This document shows, piece after piece, positions 9,276 to 20,400 of a stretch of DNA of 64,000 nucleotides. The translations under genes were made by a program, and so were the position numbers. The first letter of the stretch is position 1. Each line of letters starts with the position of its first letter. The notes below the pieces were generated by a model that ran no database searches, had not been told where the DNA came from, and worked only from the letters and a program-made list of their open reading frames with translations. Source of the stretch: Leisingera daeponensis DSM 23529 (GTDB taxonomy: Bacteria > Pseudomonadota > Alphaproteobacteria > Rhodobacterales > Rhodobacteraceae); NCBI RefSeq assembly GCF_000473145.1, contig NZ_KI421500.1:992225-1056224 (forward strand). Direction: 5' to 3'.

Positions 9276-10201
9276 GCGGTTTTCCTTTCACGGGGGCTGA
9301 GGTGGATGCCTGCCAGCATGCAGCGCACCGACCCGCCTGCGGTTTCGATGGTGGGAATGGTCAGTGGCAGCAGCTCCGCGCTCTGCTCGATGACCGTAAT
9401 CTGATCGGGGCGCAGCGCGTCCAGTGCCTTGGCCGACAGGGCCAGAAGCCGTTTGCGGCCCGTAAGCTCCAGGGCGTTACCCGCAAAGCTGGCGATCTGG
9501 TCCGGTGTGAGGTCAATGACGCGGCGCCCGGTTTCTTCCAGCCGCGCGGCAACTTCGGCGCGGCGGGCAGGTTCCACGATCATGTTCAGGCAGATCAGCG
9601 CGTATTCGGTGCCGATCCCCATCAGAACATTGGTATGATACACGTCGCGGCCCGCTTCATCTTTGGCTTCAAACACCATGGGTTCAAAGTTGAAATGGGT
9701 GCAGAAGCGTTCCAGAAGCACCGGATCTGCGCGGTTGGATTTCACGGTGTAGGCAATGCGGCCGATGTGGTCCAGCACCATGGCGCCGGTGCCTTCGAGC
9801 GACAGCCCGTCCTGCTCAAGACCGGAGTAGTCGATAACATCCTGCACCCGGTAGTTCCGCTTCAGCAGCTCAATCACATCCCAGCGCCGTTCCTTGCGGC
9901 GGTTTTTCGCAAACATCGGATAGACCGCGACATGGCCGCCGGCATGGGTGGAGAACCAGTTGTTGGGAAACACGCTGTCCGGGGTTTCAGTGCCTGTGTC
10001 GTCAAACACATGCACCGAAACGCCCGCGCCGCGCAGGGCTTCGACGGCGCCGTCGAATTCCGCCAGCGCCTGCGCCGCGGTCGCCGTGACCGGGGTATTT
10101 GCCAAAGTTTGAAAGGCGTTATCGCCTTTGGTCTCGGGGTTGGAGCGGAAGTGATGCGGCCGGATCATCACCACCGCAGCGGGGGCTTGCAGGCTGCTCA
10201 C
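9272..10201 (-). CDS. ctlX: Citrulline-utilisation hydrolase, CtlX type (amidinotransferase superfamily)
   Basis: A 309-residue guanidino-group-modifying enzyme of the pentein fold. It shows the N-terminal motif MIRPHHFRSNPET, the active-site region TPDSVFPNNWFSTH (Asp/Asn-rich first strand) and LTGRKRLLALS, with a catalytic cysteine in GGSVRCMLAGIHL near the C-terminus. Family members in arginine catabolic operons are annotated CtlX and may release ornithine from citrulline or a related compound; the precise substrate is inferred. It sits between arginase and ocd with four-base overlaps on both sides. Confidence 0.85.
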   Translation of the reverse strand: MSSLQAPAAVVMIRPHHFRSNPETKGDNAFQTLANTPVTATAAQALAEFDGAVEALRGAGVSVHVFDDTGTETPDSVFPNNWFSTHAGGHVAVYPMFAKNRRKERRWDVIELLKRNYRVQDVIDYSGLEQDGLSLEGTGAMVLDHIGRIAYTVKSNRADPVLLERFCTHFNFEPMVFEAKDEAGRDVYHTNVLMGIGTEYALICLNMIVEPARRAEVAARLEETGRRVIDLTPDQIASFAGNALELTGRKRLLALSAKALDALRPDQITVIEQSAELLPLTIPTIETAGGSVRCMLAGIHLSPRERKTA

Positions 10202-11124
10202 TGATAGCTCCGTGTCGGGCGGTCGAACACGCGGCGGCCCAGGGCAGAAGCGCAGAGGTCCACCATCAGGTGCGCCGTGCGGCCGCGCTCATCCAGGAAC
10301 GGGTTCAGCTCGACCAGATCCAGCGAGGTCATCAGGCCGGAATCATGCAGAATCTCGCAGACCAGATGCGCCTCGCGCACGGTGGCGCCGCCGGGAACGG
10401 TGGTGCCGACAGCCGGGGCGACGGACGGATCCAGAAAATCCACGTCCAGCGAGACGTGCAGCATGCCATTGGCCTCAGCGACATGATCCAGGAACCGGTT
10501 GAGCGGTCCGGCGATGCCGTTTTCATCAATTTGGCGCATGTCATGGGTGCGGATGGCGCTGTCTTCCAGTGCAAGCCGCTCCTGGGTGTCCACAGACCGC
10601 AGCCCGATCATGCAGACATTCTCCTCCGGCACCGGGTTCAGGACTTCAGGAAAGCCGTCGAACCCCCTGCGCCCAGTGAAATATCCGACCGGAGTGCCGT
10701 GCAGATTGCCGCTGTCAGAGGTTTCCGGCGTGTGGAAATCGGTATGCGCGTCCAGCCACAGCACAAACAGCGGGCGGCCTGCCTTGGCGGCAAAGTTTGC
10801 TGCACCGGCCACGGATCCCAGCGACAGCGAGTGATCGCCGCCCAGGAACACCGGAAGGCCGCACTCCAGCGCGTCCTCGGCAGCCTGCGCCAGACGCGCG
10901 GTCCAGCCGATGGTTTCGTTGCGGGCATAGACCAGGCCGTCATTGGTGTCGGCGGTATAGGCCTCCGGCGCCAGGTTGCCAAGGTCTTCGACCGTGTGCC
11001 CAAGGCTCTCCAGGGCAGCGGCAATTCCGGCGGTCCGGTAGGCGTCCGGCCCCATCAGGCAGCCAGCGCGGCGCTTGCCGCTATCCACCGGGGCGCCAAT
11101 CAGAATGCAATGTTGCGAGGTCAC
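10198..11124 (-). CDS. rocF: Arginase
   Basis: Mn2+-dependent hydrolysis of arginine to ornithine and urea. The 308-residue protein has all ureohydrolase metal motifs: GGDHSLSLGS, DAHTDFH and SLDVDFLDP, plus the lid GTPVGYFTGRRG. It is the first gene of the arginase-ctlX-ocd operon. Downstream ctlX begins inside its last codons. The Lrp-type regulator is transcribed in the opposite direction from the shared 112-base intergenic region, so arginine-responsive control is likely (inference). Agmatinase is less likely given the motif spacing and partners. Confidence 0.93.
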   Translation of the reverse strand: MTSQHCILIGAPVDSGKRRAGCLMGPDAYRTAGIAAALESLGHTVEDLGNLAPEAYTADTNDGLVYARNETIGWTARLAQAAEDALECGLPVFLGGDHSLSLGSVAGAANFAAKAGRPLFVLWLDAHTDFHTPETSDSGNLHGTPVGYFTGRRGFDGFPEVLNPVPEENVCMIGLRSVDTQERLALEDSAIRTHDMRQIDENGIAGPLNRFLDHVAEANGMLHVSLDVDFLDPSVAPAVGTTVPGGATVREAHLVCEILHDSGLMTSLDLVELNPFLDERGRTAHLMVDLCASALGRRVFDRPTRSYQ

Positions 11125-11236
11125 GGTATTGGTCTCTCAAAAAGTCAGCTTTCTTCCAATTAGCTTCCGAAATGTGTTGGAAGCCAGTCAGCATTTTGCC
11201 CATAATGGTTGCTGATTGTTCGAATCGAGGTGGTAT

Positions 11237-11662
11237 ATGGACAAAACGGATGAGCGCCTGATCTCTGCACTGCGCCACAATGCGCGGGCATCGCTGTCAG
11301 ATCTGGCGCTGGACTTGAACCTGTCGCGGACGACGGTGCGGGCCAGGATCGAGCGGTTGCAGGCCCGCGGCGACATTCTGGGGTTCACTGTGGTGCTGAA
11401 GGAGGATGTGCTGCGCGATCCGGTGCGCGGCCTGATGATGATCGGGATCGAGGGCCGCGGCACCAGCCGGATCACCCGGCAGCTGCAGGGGCTGCCGGAG
11501 GTGCGGGCGATTCACACCACCAATGGCCGCTGGGATTTGATTGTGGAACTCGGCACTGAAACCCTGGAAACGCTGGATGCAGCGCTGGCCAAGATCCGCA
11601 CCTTCGAAGGGGTGGTCAGCAGTGAAACCAATCTCCTGCTCGCCACCAAAAAGGACACCTGA
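11237..11662 (+). CDS. Lrp/AsnC family transcriptional regulator
   Basis: A 141-residue regulator with an N-terminal winged helix-turn-helix (ISALRHNARASLSDLA, then LNLSRTTVRARIERLQ) and a C-terminal RAM effector domain (HTTNGRWDLIVELGTE). The ATG at 11237 follows a gaggtgg ribosome site; an upstream ATG at 11216 has none. It diverges from the arginase operon, so it is the probable local activator or repressor responding to arginine or ornithine. This pairing is the standard arrangement for such Lrp proteins. Confidence 0.9.
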   Translation: MDKTDERLISALRHNARASLSDLALDLNLSRTTVRARIERLQARGDILGFTVVLKEDVLRDPVRGLMMIGIEGRGTSRITRQLQGLPEVRAIHTTNGRWDLIVELGTETLETLDAALAKIRTFEGVVSSETNLLLATKKDT

Positions 11663-11722
11663 CCCCAGGAGAACGTCAAATATGTGAGCGGGTTAGCGGC
11701 CGCATCTCAGCTTGCCAGCAGG

Positions 11723-12190
11723 TTAACCCTGCTTGCGGGCGTGGTTGGCGGCAGCAATCCAGACCAGCGCCAGGCCAAGCGAAGCGATTGCATTCCAGCT
11801 GGCCATGGAGAGGGAAAACAGCTCCCACGGCACGTCGTCGCAGCGCACCAGCGGCGCGGCCATGATCTGCTCCATCAGCTGATCGGGCGACAGACCGCCT
11901 ACAGGGCCGGAGGTGCAGGTTGAGGGGCCTTCCCACCAGCCGCGCTCAACACCGGTATGATACGCCCCAACCCCGGCAGTGGACAGCGCCGCAAGCGCGC
12001 CCAGATACGGCAGCACCGCACCCGGAATGATCAGCGCCAGAACGCCAATCCCGACCGCCGCCGCATGCGGGTAGCGCTGCCAGTAGCACAGTTTGCAAGG
12101 CGGCATGTCGCCAATGTACTGAAACCCCAGCGCCCCGAGCAGCAGCGCGGCGGAGCCTAGGGCGGCGATAACGATCAATAAACGGTGCAT
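11723..12190 (-). CDS. dsbB: Disulfide bond formation protein B
   Basis: Inner-membrane quinone reductase that reoxidises DsbA in the periplasm. Four hydrophobic segments are present. The first periplasmic loop carries the redox pair CKLC (Cys32/Cys35 in PPCKLCYWQRYPH), and the second pair lies in STCTSG and VRCDDVPW. The 155-residue length is slightly short but typical for the alphaproteobacterial form. It follows the YqaA-type gene by two bases, so the two are co-transcribed. The putative terminator hairpin just downstream (about 11707-11722) lacks a T-run. Confidence 0.92.
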   Translation of the reverse strand: MHRLLIVIAALGSAALLLGALGFQYIGDMPPCKLCYWQRYPHAAAVGIGVLALIIPGAVLPYLGALAALSTAGVGAYHTGVERGWWEGPSTCTSGPVGGLSPDQLMEQIMAAPLVRCDDVPWELFSLSMASWNAIASLGLALVWIAAANHARKQG

Positions 12191-12192
12191 GA

Positions 12193-12771
12193 TCAGATGA
12201 ACCTCACCATCAGGAAGCCACCGAACAGGACCACCATAAAAGCCGAGAAGACCAGTCCCAGGCGGCGTTCAATGAAGTTGCGGACCGGTGCCCCGAACTG
12301 CCACAGCAGACCCGCGACAATGAAAAAGCGCAATGCGCGTGCAAGGATAGAGGTGGCAATGAATGTGCCCAGCGGCATGCCCGTCCAGCCCGACATGATG
12401 GTGATCACCTTGTAGGGGAACGGCGTGATCCCGGCGCCCAGAACCGCCCAGAAGCCGAAGTCGTTAAAGCGCGCGTTGAACTCCGCCATGGAATCGCCTT
12501 TGCCCATCGCCTCCAGCACTGGCTGGCCGATGCTGTCGTAAAAGAAGGCGCCGATGGCGTAACCAAGCATGCCGCCCGCGACAGAGGCCACCAAAGCCAC
12601 CAGAGCAACCAGCCAAGCGCGCGACGGGCGGGCCAGGATCATCGGGATCATCAGCACGTCCGGAGGAATCGGAAACACCGAGCTTTCGACAAAAGCCACG
12701 ACGGCCAGACACCAGAGCGCCTTGGGGTGATCGGCCAAGGCCATTGTCCGGTCATATAGCGGTTTCAGCAT
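12193..12771 (-). CDS. YqaA/DedA-type (SNARE-associated) membrane protein
   Basis: A 192-residue integral membrane protein. It has the DedA-superfamily N-terminal motif ESSVFPIPPDVLMIPM and the GxxxG-rich hydrophobic core GGMLGYAIGAFFYD, then RF(N)DFGFWAVLGAGITPFPYK, the part characteristic of the YqaA branch. Proteins of this group influence lipid handling and membrane homeostasis; the transported molecule is unknown here. I chose the ATG at 12771 (MLKPLYDRT), the start common in relatives. A GTG at 12816 with a GGAGG site is an alternative that adds 15 residues. Confidence 0.88.
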   Translation of the reverse strand: MLKPLYDRTMALADHPKALWCLAVVAFVESSVFPIPPDVLMIPMILARPSRAWLVALVALVASVAGGMLGYAIGAFFYDSIGQPVLEAMGKGDSMAEFNARFNDFGFWAVLGAGITPFPYKVITIMSGWTGMPLGTFIATSILARALRFFIVAGLLWQFGAPVRNFIERRLGLVFSAFMVVLFGGFLMVRFI

Positions 12772-12935
12772 GCTGCGCCCTGCGTCCTCAACGGCGTTTG
12801 CCAAGGGAGGTGGCACGTGCGCCGGCCTCCGTCAACCTTTGCTGCGGATGATTTTGCAACGGGGTGCGATTTCGGCGCAGAGAGGCCGATTTGCCTCTAG
12901 ACCTTGGCGGCAGCCTTGGCTAGGAAAAGGGCGTG

Positions 12936-13021
12936 GCCCAAGTGGCGGAATGGTAGACGCAGGGGATTCAAAATCCCCCGATGGCAACATCGTGAGAGTT
13001 CGAGTCTCTCCTTGGGCACCA
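12936..13021 (+). tRNA. tRNA-Leu (anticodon CAA)
   Basis: The acceptor stem is gcccaag/cttgggc (12936-12942 with 13011-13017), discriminator A, and an encoded CCA at 13019-13021. The anticodon arm gggga-TTCAAAA-tcccc places CAA at 12969-12971. A long variable arm (cgatggcaacatcg) and the T-loop GTTCGAGTC fit a class II tRNA-Leu that reads UUG. Confidence 0.97.
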
Positions 13022-13138
13022 CAGATTTCCGCGATATATCAAACGGATGCGCAAGGTTCTTAAGCCTGGCTAAGTGAGGCGGGCAAGACCGCCCCGCCGC
13101 GGACATTTCCCCCGGGCTGCACTTTCAACCCGCCAAAA

Positions 13139-13818
13139 TCAGCGGCTGTCCTTCAAGCCGTAATCCGCGAAGGCCGCGATCACTTCTGCCATCTCATCCT
13201 CGCTCAGGATATGCGGTTTTCCCAAGGTGAGACTGGCCGCATAACCCTTTGCCAGCGTTTCAAGCTCCACCATCCGCCAGAGGGCACGGGAAAGGCTTTC
13301 TCCGGTGGTGACGGCGCCATGGTTGGCCATCAGGCAGGCACTGCGGGCCTGCAAAGCACGGGTGATATTCTCCGACAGCTGGCGGCTGCCGAACAGGGCG
13401 TAGTCCGCCACCGGCACGTCGCTGCCGCCAAAGGCCGCCACCATGTAGTGGCAGGCTGGGATCGCCTGGCGGTTCATCGCCAGCGCGCTGCAATAGACGG
13501 GGTGAGCATGGACGACGGCGTTGACGGCAGGTTTGGCCTGCAGGATGGCCAGGTGAAAGGGCCATTCCGTAGAAGGTTTCAGCTGGCCCGCCGGAGCTTC
13601 GCTGCCGTCGAGCGGCATCTTCACCAGCATCTCTGGCGCCATCTGGTCATACGGCACGCCGGAGGGGGTGATCAGCATGTGATCCCCCGCACGCACGGAG
13701 ATATTGCCGGATGTGCCCTGGTTGATGCCTGCAGAATTCATCTCCAGACAGGCACTGATCACCGCCTGCCGCAAAGAGGTGCTGTCCTGGTAGGGAGGTT
13801 TCACCTGAGACGCCCCTG

Positions 13819-13822
<4 letters not shown>
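13139..13822 (-). CDS. Class II aldolase (probable 5-methylthioribulose-1-phosphate aldolase)
   Basis: A 227-residue zinc aldolase of the fuculose-phosphate-aldolase/adducin family. Metal ligands are visible in [12 protein letters not shown] and [11 protein letters not shown]; the catalytic Glu lies in STEWPFH. Translational coupling to mtnA (its ATG overlaps the mtnA stop by four bases) points to methylthioribulose-1-phosphate as substrate. In Rhodospirillum rubrum and some E. coli an aldolase of this kind (Ald2) cleaves it to DHAP and methylthioacetaldehyde (the DHAP shunt). An MtnB dehydratase role is the main alternative; motif inspection alone does not separate the two. Confidence 0.75.
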
Positions 13823-14925
<1,103 letters not shown>

Positions 14926-15060
14926 CTGGCTGTCTCCCTAGTCCGGCGGCCATCGGCGGGCCGCCGGAATCGCTCCGGTGTCGGGCGCTGGCCTAGCGCC
15001 GCCTGTGAGGTTAGACAACCACCAACACCAGCAGAATTCAATGAACCCGCAGCCGCCGGA

Positions 15061-15907
15061 TCAGAGCGAGTTCGCCGAGAAGGTGTCGCAGGTGCTGATA
15101 TCCCCGGTCTCATACCCGCGCGCGAACCAGGCCTGCCGCTGGGCGCTGGTGCCGTGCGAGAATGTATGCGGCTGCGGCACCTGGCCCGCATTGCGCTGCA
15201 GCGTGTCATCGCCGATCTGTTTGGCAGCATTCATCGCTTCGCTGATGTCGCCCGGCTCCAGCGTGCCGAGCTGATCCCGGGCATAGCGGGCCCAGATGCC
15301 GGAGAAACAATCGGCCTGCAGTTCGGTGCGGACGGAGATCGCGTTGGATTCGACTTCGCTGACCTGGGCGCGGATGCGCTGGGTCTGGCCAAGGATGCCA
15401 AGTTCATTCTGGACATGATGGGCAACCTCATGCGCCACCACATAGGCGGCTGCAAAATCGCCGCTGGCGCCCAGCCGCTGGCTGAGCGTGGTGAAAAAGG
15501 CGGTGTCGAGATAGACCTTCTCATCCAGCGGGCAATAGAACGGCCCGGTCGCGCCGGAGGCCCCCGCCGCAGGGCGATTGCGTCACGCCCTTGTAGAGCA
15601 CCAGAACCGCAGGGTCGTAAGCCCGCCCTAGCTGCTGGTCGAAAATCGTGGCCCACACGTCTTCTGTATCGGCCAGGGCGACGCTGACGAATTCGGCCGC
15701 AGCCTGGTCGGCCTCGGTGACCGGCGCGGATTGGCTGCTTTGCGGTGCCGTGCCTTGCAGCAGCGGCGTCAGATCCACCCCCAGGAAGGCCCCGACCACA
15801 ATAATCAGAAGTGCCCCCGCGCCGCCGATCCCGGCGGTTCTGCCGGTGAAACCCCGGCCCCGCCGGTCCTCAATGTTGCTGCTTCCGCGGCGACCTCTCC
15901 AACGCAT
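15061..15907 (-). pseudogene. Neutral zinc metallopeptidase (YpfJ-like), frameshifted
   Basis: A putative membrane-anchored zinc metallopeptidase gene, broken by an apparent single-base insertion. The 5' part (15907 down to about 15566) encodes MRWRGRRGSSNIEDRRG, one transmembrane segment (AGALLIIVVGAFLGV) and DVWATIFDQQLGRAYDP. It then loses the family frame at a run of five C (15561-15565, G on the coding strand). Removing one base restores GASGATGPFYCPLDEK, and the frame then runs into the active-site motif VVAHEVAHHVQNELG and the Glu-bearing TELQADCFSGIWARY. The span is 847 bases, one more than a multiple of three. Either a sequencing error or a real lesion. Confidence 0.8.
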
Positions 15908-16259
15908 GGTATCCTCCTGGCATCCTGGCCTGCCGGCATCTGCGGGATCAGATAGCGGCGCGGGGGCAGCTATCAACGGGAGCCCGCCCGGCCGGCCTGT
16001 CCGCCGGGTTCCCGTGTTGATAACCCCTGGCCGCCGCCTGCGGTTCCCGCCCTGCGGTGGCTGAGCCGCTCGAAAGGGGAATATTCAGGGCGGTTGCCCG
16101 GGCCTAACAGCAAGAGAAACGCCCGAGCTGGCACAACGGCTCTTGCGGTTAAGGTTAGCAAATTATTGAATGGAGGAAATTTCGTTACCGCAAGAGCGGC
16201 CGTCACAGCCGTTGCTGCAATCATTCCTAATATACTTCCCATATTCGAAAGGGCACAGC
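15908..16259 (+). promoter_or_regulatory. Intergenic control region of the RND efflux operon
   Basis: This gene-free stretch holds a probable promoter, TTGCGG (16143-16148), 17-base spacer, TTGAAT (16166-16171), and an 11-bp inverted repeat, gctcttgcggt (16139-16149) with accgcaagagc (16187-16197). The left arm of the repeat overlaps the -35 element, and the right arm lies just past the expected start site. This is what a repressor operator pair or a structured leader would look like. A third partial copy (caagag) lies near 16111. Nothing else recognisable is present. Confidence 0.4.
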
Positions 16260-17408
16260 ATGGCACGATTTTGGACTGCAGGCCTGTCTGGTGGAACCAG
16301 TCTTGCGATGGTTGCAGCAGCAGGGCTGACGTTTGCAGGGCCTGCAGCCGCCCAGCAGGGCGCGGCGCCGAAGGTGTCGGTTGCGCAGGCTGTCGTGAAG
16401 CCGATCAAGGACACGGCCACGTTCATCGGCCGGGGCGAGGCGATTGACAAGGCGGACATCATGGCGCGTGTCAGCGGCTACCTGGAAGAGGTGCTGGTGG
16501 AGGACGGCGCCGAGGTGGAGCGGGGCGATGTGCTGTTCCGCATTGAGCGCAGCGCCTATGAGGCGGTGCTGGAAAGCCGCAGCGCGGAACTGGCGCAGGC
16601 GGAGGCCAATCTGGAACTGGCTTCGCTGGATCTGGCCCGCAAACAGGAACTGTTCGAGCGCGGCTCCGTGCCGGAGGCGGACCGCGACACCGCGCGCGCC
16701 AATGAGCTGGTGGCCGAGGCCCAGGTGCGGGCCGCCAAGGCCGCGATCCGGCAGGCAGAACTGGATCTGAGCTACACGGAAGTCAGCGCGCCGTTCTCAG
16801 GCCGCCTCGGCCGGGTGCAGGTCAGCATCGGCGATGTCGTGAGTCCCGGCGGCTCGCCCCTGGTCAACATCGTGCGGGAGGCGCCGGTCTATGTCTCCTT
16901 CTCGCTGAACGAAAAACAGTTCGTCGAGATCCTGCAGGAGCTTGAGACCAATGGCCGCGACCGGTCCGACACCGGCACCGCACCGGAGGTGTTCGTCGTG
17001 CTGCCCAATGGCGAAGAGCTGGAGGAAAAGGGCCGGATTGCCTTTGCCGGCAACCGGGTCGACCCGGCCACCGGCGCCGTCACTGTGCGGGCGAAATTCG
17101 AAAATGACAACCGGCTGATCCTGGACGGCGCCTTCCTGACCGTAGGCTTGCAGTCGCAGGAGGCCGTCGACCGCATCATCATCAGCCAGGCCGCAATCCA
17201 GCGCGATCAGCAGGGCCCGTTTGTGCTGGTTGTTGACGCCCAGAACCAGGTTCAGCAGCGCTATATCGCGACCGGGGATGTGCAGGGCACCGGCATTGTC
17301 GTGCTGGACGGGCTGACGCAGGGCGAAACCGTGGTGGTCCAGGGCCTGCAAAAGATCCGCCCCGGCGTCGAGGTGGATCCCGTCCCGGCGGCACAGGCTG
17401 GAGAGTAA
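16260..17408 (+). CDS. RND efflux periplasmic adaptor (membrane fusion) protein
   Basis: A 382-residue periplasmic adaptor that would link the inner-membrane pump to an outer-membrane channel. An N-terminal signal sequence (GTSLAMVAAAGLTFAGPAAAQQ) is followed by a split lipoyl domain (GYLEEVLVEDGAEVERGDVL; LSYTEVSAPFSGRLGRV), an alpha-helical hairpin rich in Ala/Glu (residues about 90-150), and a beta-barrel plus membrane-proximal domain. The ATG at 16260 gives the signal peptide directly; an upstream start is not supported. The pump gene begins three bases after its stop. Confidence 0.92.
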   Translation: MARFWTAGLSGGTSLAMVAAAGLTFAGPAAAQQGAAPKVSVAQAVVKPIKDTATFIGRGEAIDKADIMARVSGYLEEVLVEDGAEVERGDVLFRIERSAYEAVLESRSAELAQAEANLELASLDLARKQELFERGSVPEADRDTARANELVAEAQVRAAKAAIRQAELDLSYTEVSAPFSGRLGRVQVSIGDVVSPGGSPLVNIVREAPVYVSFSLNEKQFVEILQELETNGRDRSDTGTAPEVFVVLPNGEELEEKGRIAFAGNRVDPATGAVTVRAKFENDNRLILDGAFLTVGLQSQEAVDRIIISQAAIQRDQQGPFVLVVDAQNQVQQRYIATGDVQGTGIVVLDGLTQGETVVVQGLQKIRPGVEVDPVPAAQAGE

Positions 17409-17411
17409 GCG

Positions 17412-20400
17412 ATGTTTTCCTCTCTCTTCATCTCACGCCCGAAATTCGCGATTGTCATTTCCCTGGTGCTGACAGTCATGGGGGTGATCGGGTATTTCGT
17501 GCTTCCAGTCGCCCAGTTCCCGGAAATCACCCCGCCGGTAGTGAACGTCACCGCCAGCTATCCGGGCGCCAACGCGGAAACCGTTGAAAAAAGCGTCGCC
17601 GCGCCGATTGAGGCACAGGTGAACGGGGTGGACGGGATGCTTTATATGTCCTCCAACTCCGCCGACAACGGCAGCTATTCGCTGTCGGTGACCTTCGAGG
17701 TTGGCACGGATCCGGACATTGCCTCCGTCAATGTGCAGAACAGGGTGGCGCAGGCGGTGGCAGCACTGCCTGCCGAGGTCACCGCGAATGGTGTGGTGAC
17801 GCAGAAAAGCTCTTCCAACATGCTGCTGGTGACAGCGCTCACCTCACCCGACGGGACCTATGACAGCGTGTTCCTGTCGAACTATGCCGCCATCAACATC
17901 AAGGATGCGCTGGCGCGGGTGGCCGGCGTCGGCAAGGCGGACATCCTGACAAACTTTGAATACGCCATGCGCGTCTGGCTCGATCCCAACAAGATGGCAG
18001 GCCTCGGCATTTCGCCCGGCGACGTGATCAACGCGGTGCGCGAGCAGAATATCGAGGTCTCGGCGGGGCAGGTGGGCGCACCGCCGGTGCCCGGCGACCA
18101 GGTGTTCCAGTACACCATCAAATCCAAGGGCCGCCTGACCGAAGTCAGCGAGTTCGAGGACATTGTGATCCGCACCGGTGATGGCGGCAGCACCGTGCGG
18201 CTGAGCGACATCGCGCGGGTGGAACTGGGCGCCTCCAACTACAGCGCCTCCGGCTTTTACGACGGCGTGCCGGCCACCATCCTGGCGGTCTACCAGGCCC
18301 CTGGCGCCAATGCGCTTGCCGTTTCCGAAGCGGTGCTGGCCGAGATGGACAGGCTGGCGCAGGACTTCCCCGCAGACGTCGCCTATTCCGTGCCTTTCAA
18401 CACCACTGATTTTGTCGAGCAATCGCTGAACGATGTGGTCTCCACCCTGATGATGACCTTTGTGCTGGTGATCTCGGTGGTGTTCATCTTCCTGGGGTCC
18501 TTCCGGGCCACCGTTATTCCGGCGGTGGCTATCCCGGTGTCGCTGATCGGGACTTTTGCGTTTCTGCTGGCGCTTGGCATGTCGCTCAACACCATCTCGC
18601 TGTTTGCGCTGGTGCTGGCGATCGGCATCGTGGTCGATGATGCCATCGTGGTGGTAGAGAACGTCGAACGGATCATCGCCGAGGAGGGGCTGCCCCCGGC
18701 GGAGGCTACCCGCAAGGCAATGGGCCAGATCACCGGACCGGTGATTGCGACCACGCTGGTTCTTCTGGCGGTGTTTGTGCCGGTCACCTTCATGCCCGGG
18801 ATCACCGGCAAGCTGTATTCCCAGTTTGCCGTCACCATTTCGGTTGCGGTGGTGATCTCCTCCATCAACGCGCTGACGCTGTCGCCGGCGCTTTGCGCCA
18901 TCGTGCTGAAACCCCGCTCCGGCCCGCCCAAGGGGCTTCTGGCGGTGTTTGAGAACATGATCGGCGGTGTGCGCAGCGGCTACCTGAGCGTTGTCACGCG
19001 CCTGCTGCGCCTGCCGGTGATCGGGCTGGCGATTATCGCAGCTTTCGCCTTCGGCACCGGAGCGGTGTTTACCGCGACCTCCAAGGGCTTCCTGCCGTCC
19101 GAGGACAACGGGTACCTGTTTGTCGATGTGCAGCTGCCCGATGCGGCCGCTTTGGGGCGGACGGAGACGGTGACCAGCCGGATCGACGAGCAGATCCGCC
19201 AGATCCCCGGCGTTCAGGGCACTGTCCTGGTCAATGGCTTCAGCCTGCTGAACGGGGCCGGCGCCAATGGTGCGATGATCATCGCCAACCTGGCGCCGTG
19301 GGGTGAGCGGCAGAGTGAGCCCCTGCAGCCAAACGCCATCCTTGGCCAGATCTACGGCATCGCCAACACCGAGGCGGCGGCCAGTATCGTTGCCTTCAAT
19401 CCGCCGCCGATCTCCGGCCTGGGCATGTCGGCCGGTGTCGAGATGGCGGTGCAGCAGACTGCAGGCGGCACACCGCAGGATCTGGCGCAATCCGTCGGCT
19501 CGCTGGTCTATTCCGCCAATCAGCGGCCCGAGATTGCCCAGTCCTACACCACCTTCCGGGCCAACGTGCCGCAGGTTTTTGTCGATCTGGACCGGGAGAA
19601 GGCCAAGACGCTGAACGTGCCGATTGCCGAGGTCTTCCAGACCATGCAGACGCATCTGGGGTCTTACTATGTCAACGATTTCAACCTGTTCGGGCGCGTC
19701 TACAAGGTTATGCTGCAGGCCGAAGGCTCCTATCGCGACAAGATCGAGGACATTGGCGGCCTGTATGTGCGGGCGCAGTCCGGCGAGATGGTGCCGTTGT
19801 CGACCCTGATAGATGTGGAGAACGTTCTGGGGCCGGTTCTGCTCAAGCGGCACAACATCTTCCGCTCGGCCACCGTGACGGCAGTGCCCGCGCCCGGGCT
19901 GTCAACCGGCGATGCCATCCGGGTGATGCAGGAGGAGGCCGCGACGGCGCTGCCGCCGGGCTATGCTTTTGAATGGACCGGCACCGCGCAGCAGCAGCTG
20001 GACTCCGCCGGGCTGGTGACGGTGATCCTGGCGATGGCGGTGCTGTTCGGCTACCTGTTCCTGGTGGCGCAATACGAAAGCTGGAGCATGCCCGTGGCGA
20101 TCCTGCTGTCCGTCATCGTCGCCTTGTTCGGGGCCGTGGCCGCAGTGGCTATCGCAGGCAACGACATCAACCTCTACACCCAAATCGGGATGATCATGCT
20201 GATCGGCCTGGCGTCAAAGAACGCCATCCTCATCGTGGAATTCGCAATGGAGCAGCGCGCCGCAGGGCTCAGCATCCGCGACGCCGCGCAAGAGGCGGCC
20301 AAGCAGCGGTTCCGCGCCGTGATGATGACGGCGCTGTCCTTCCTGCTGGGGGTGGTGCCGCTGATGGCAGCCTCCGGCGCGGGCGCCGCCAGCCAGCGTG

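Noticed and set aside
17844..19853. Long open frame (669 codons) on the minus strand inside the RND pump gene
   Set aside because: It is the mirror of a strong, motif-complete pump gene. Its composition (His/Gln/Arg-rich) reflects antisense of GC-rich codons; no family motif or ribosome site was seen.
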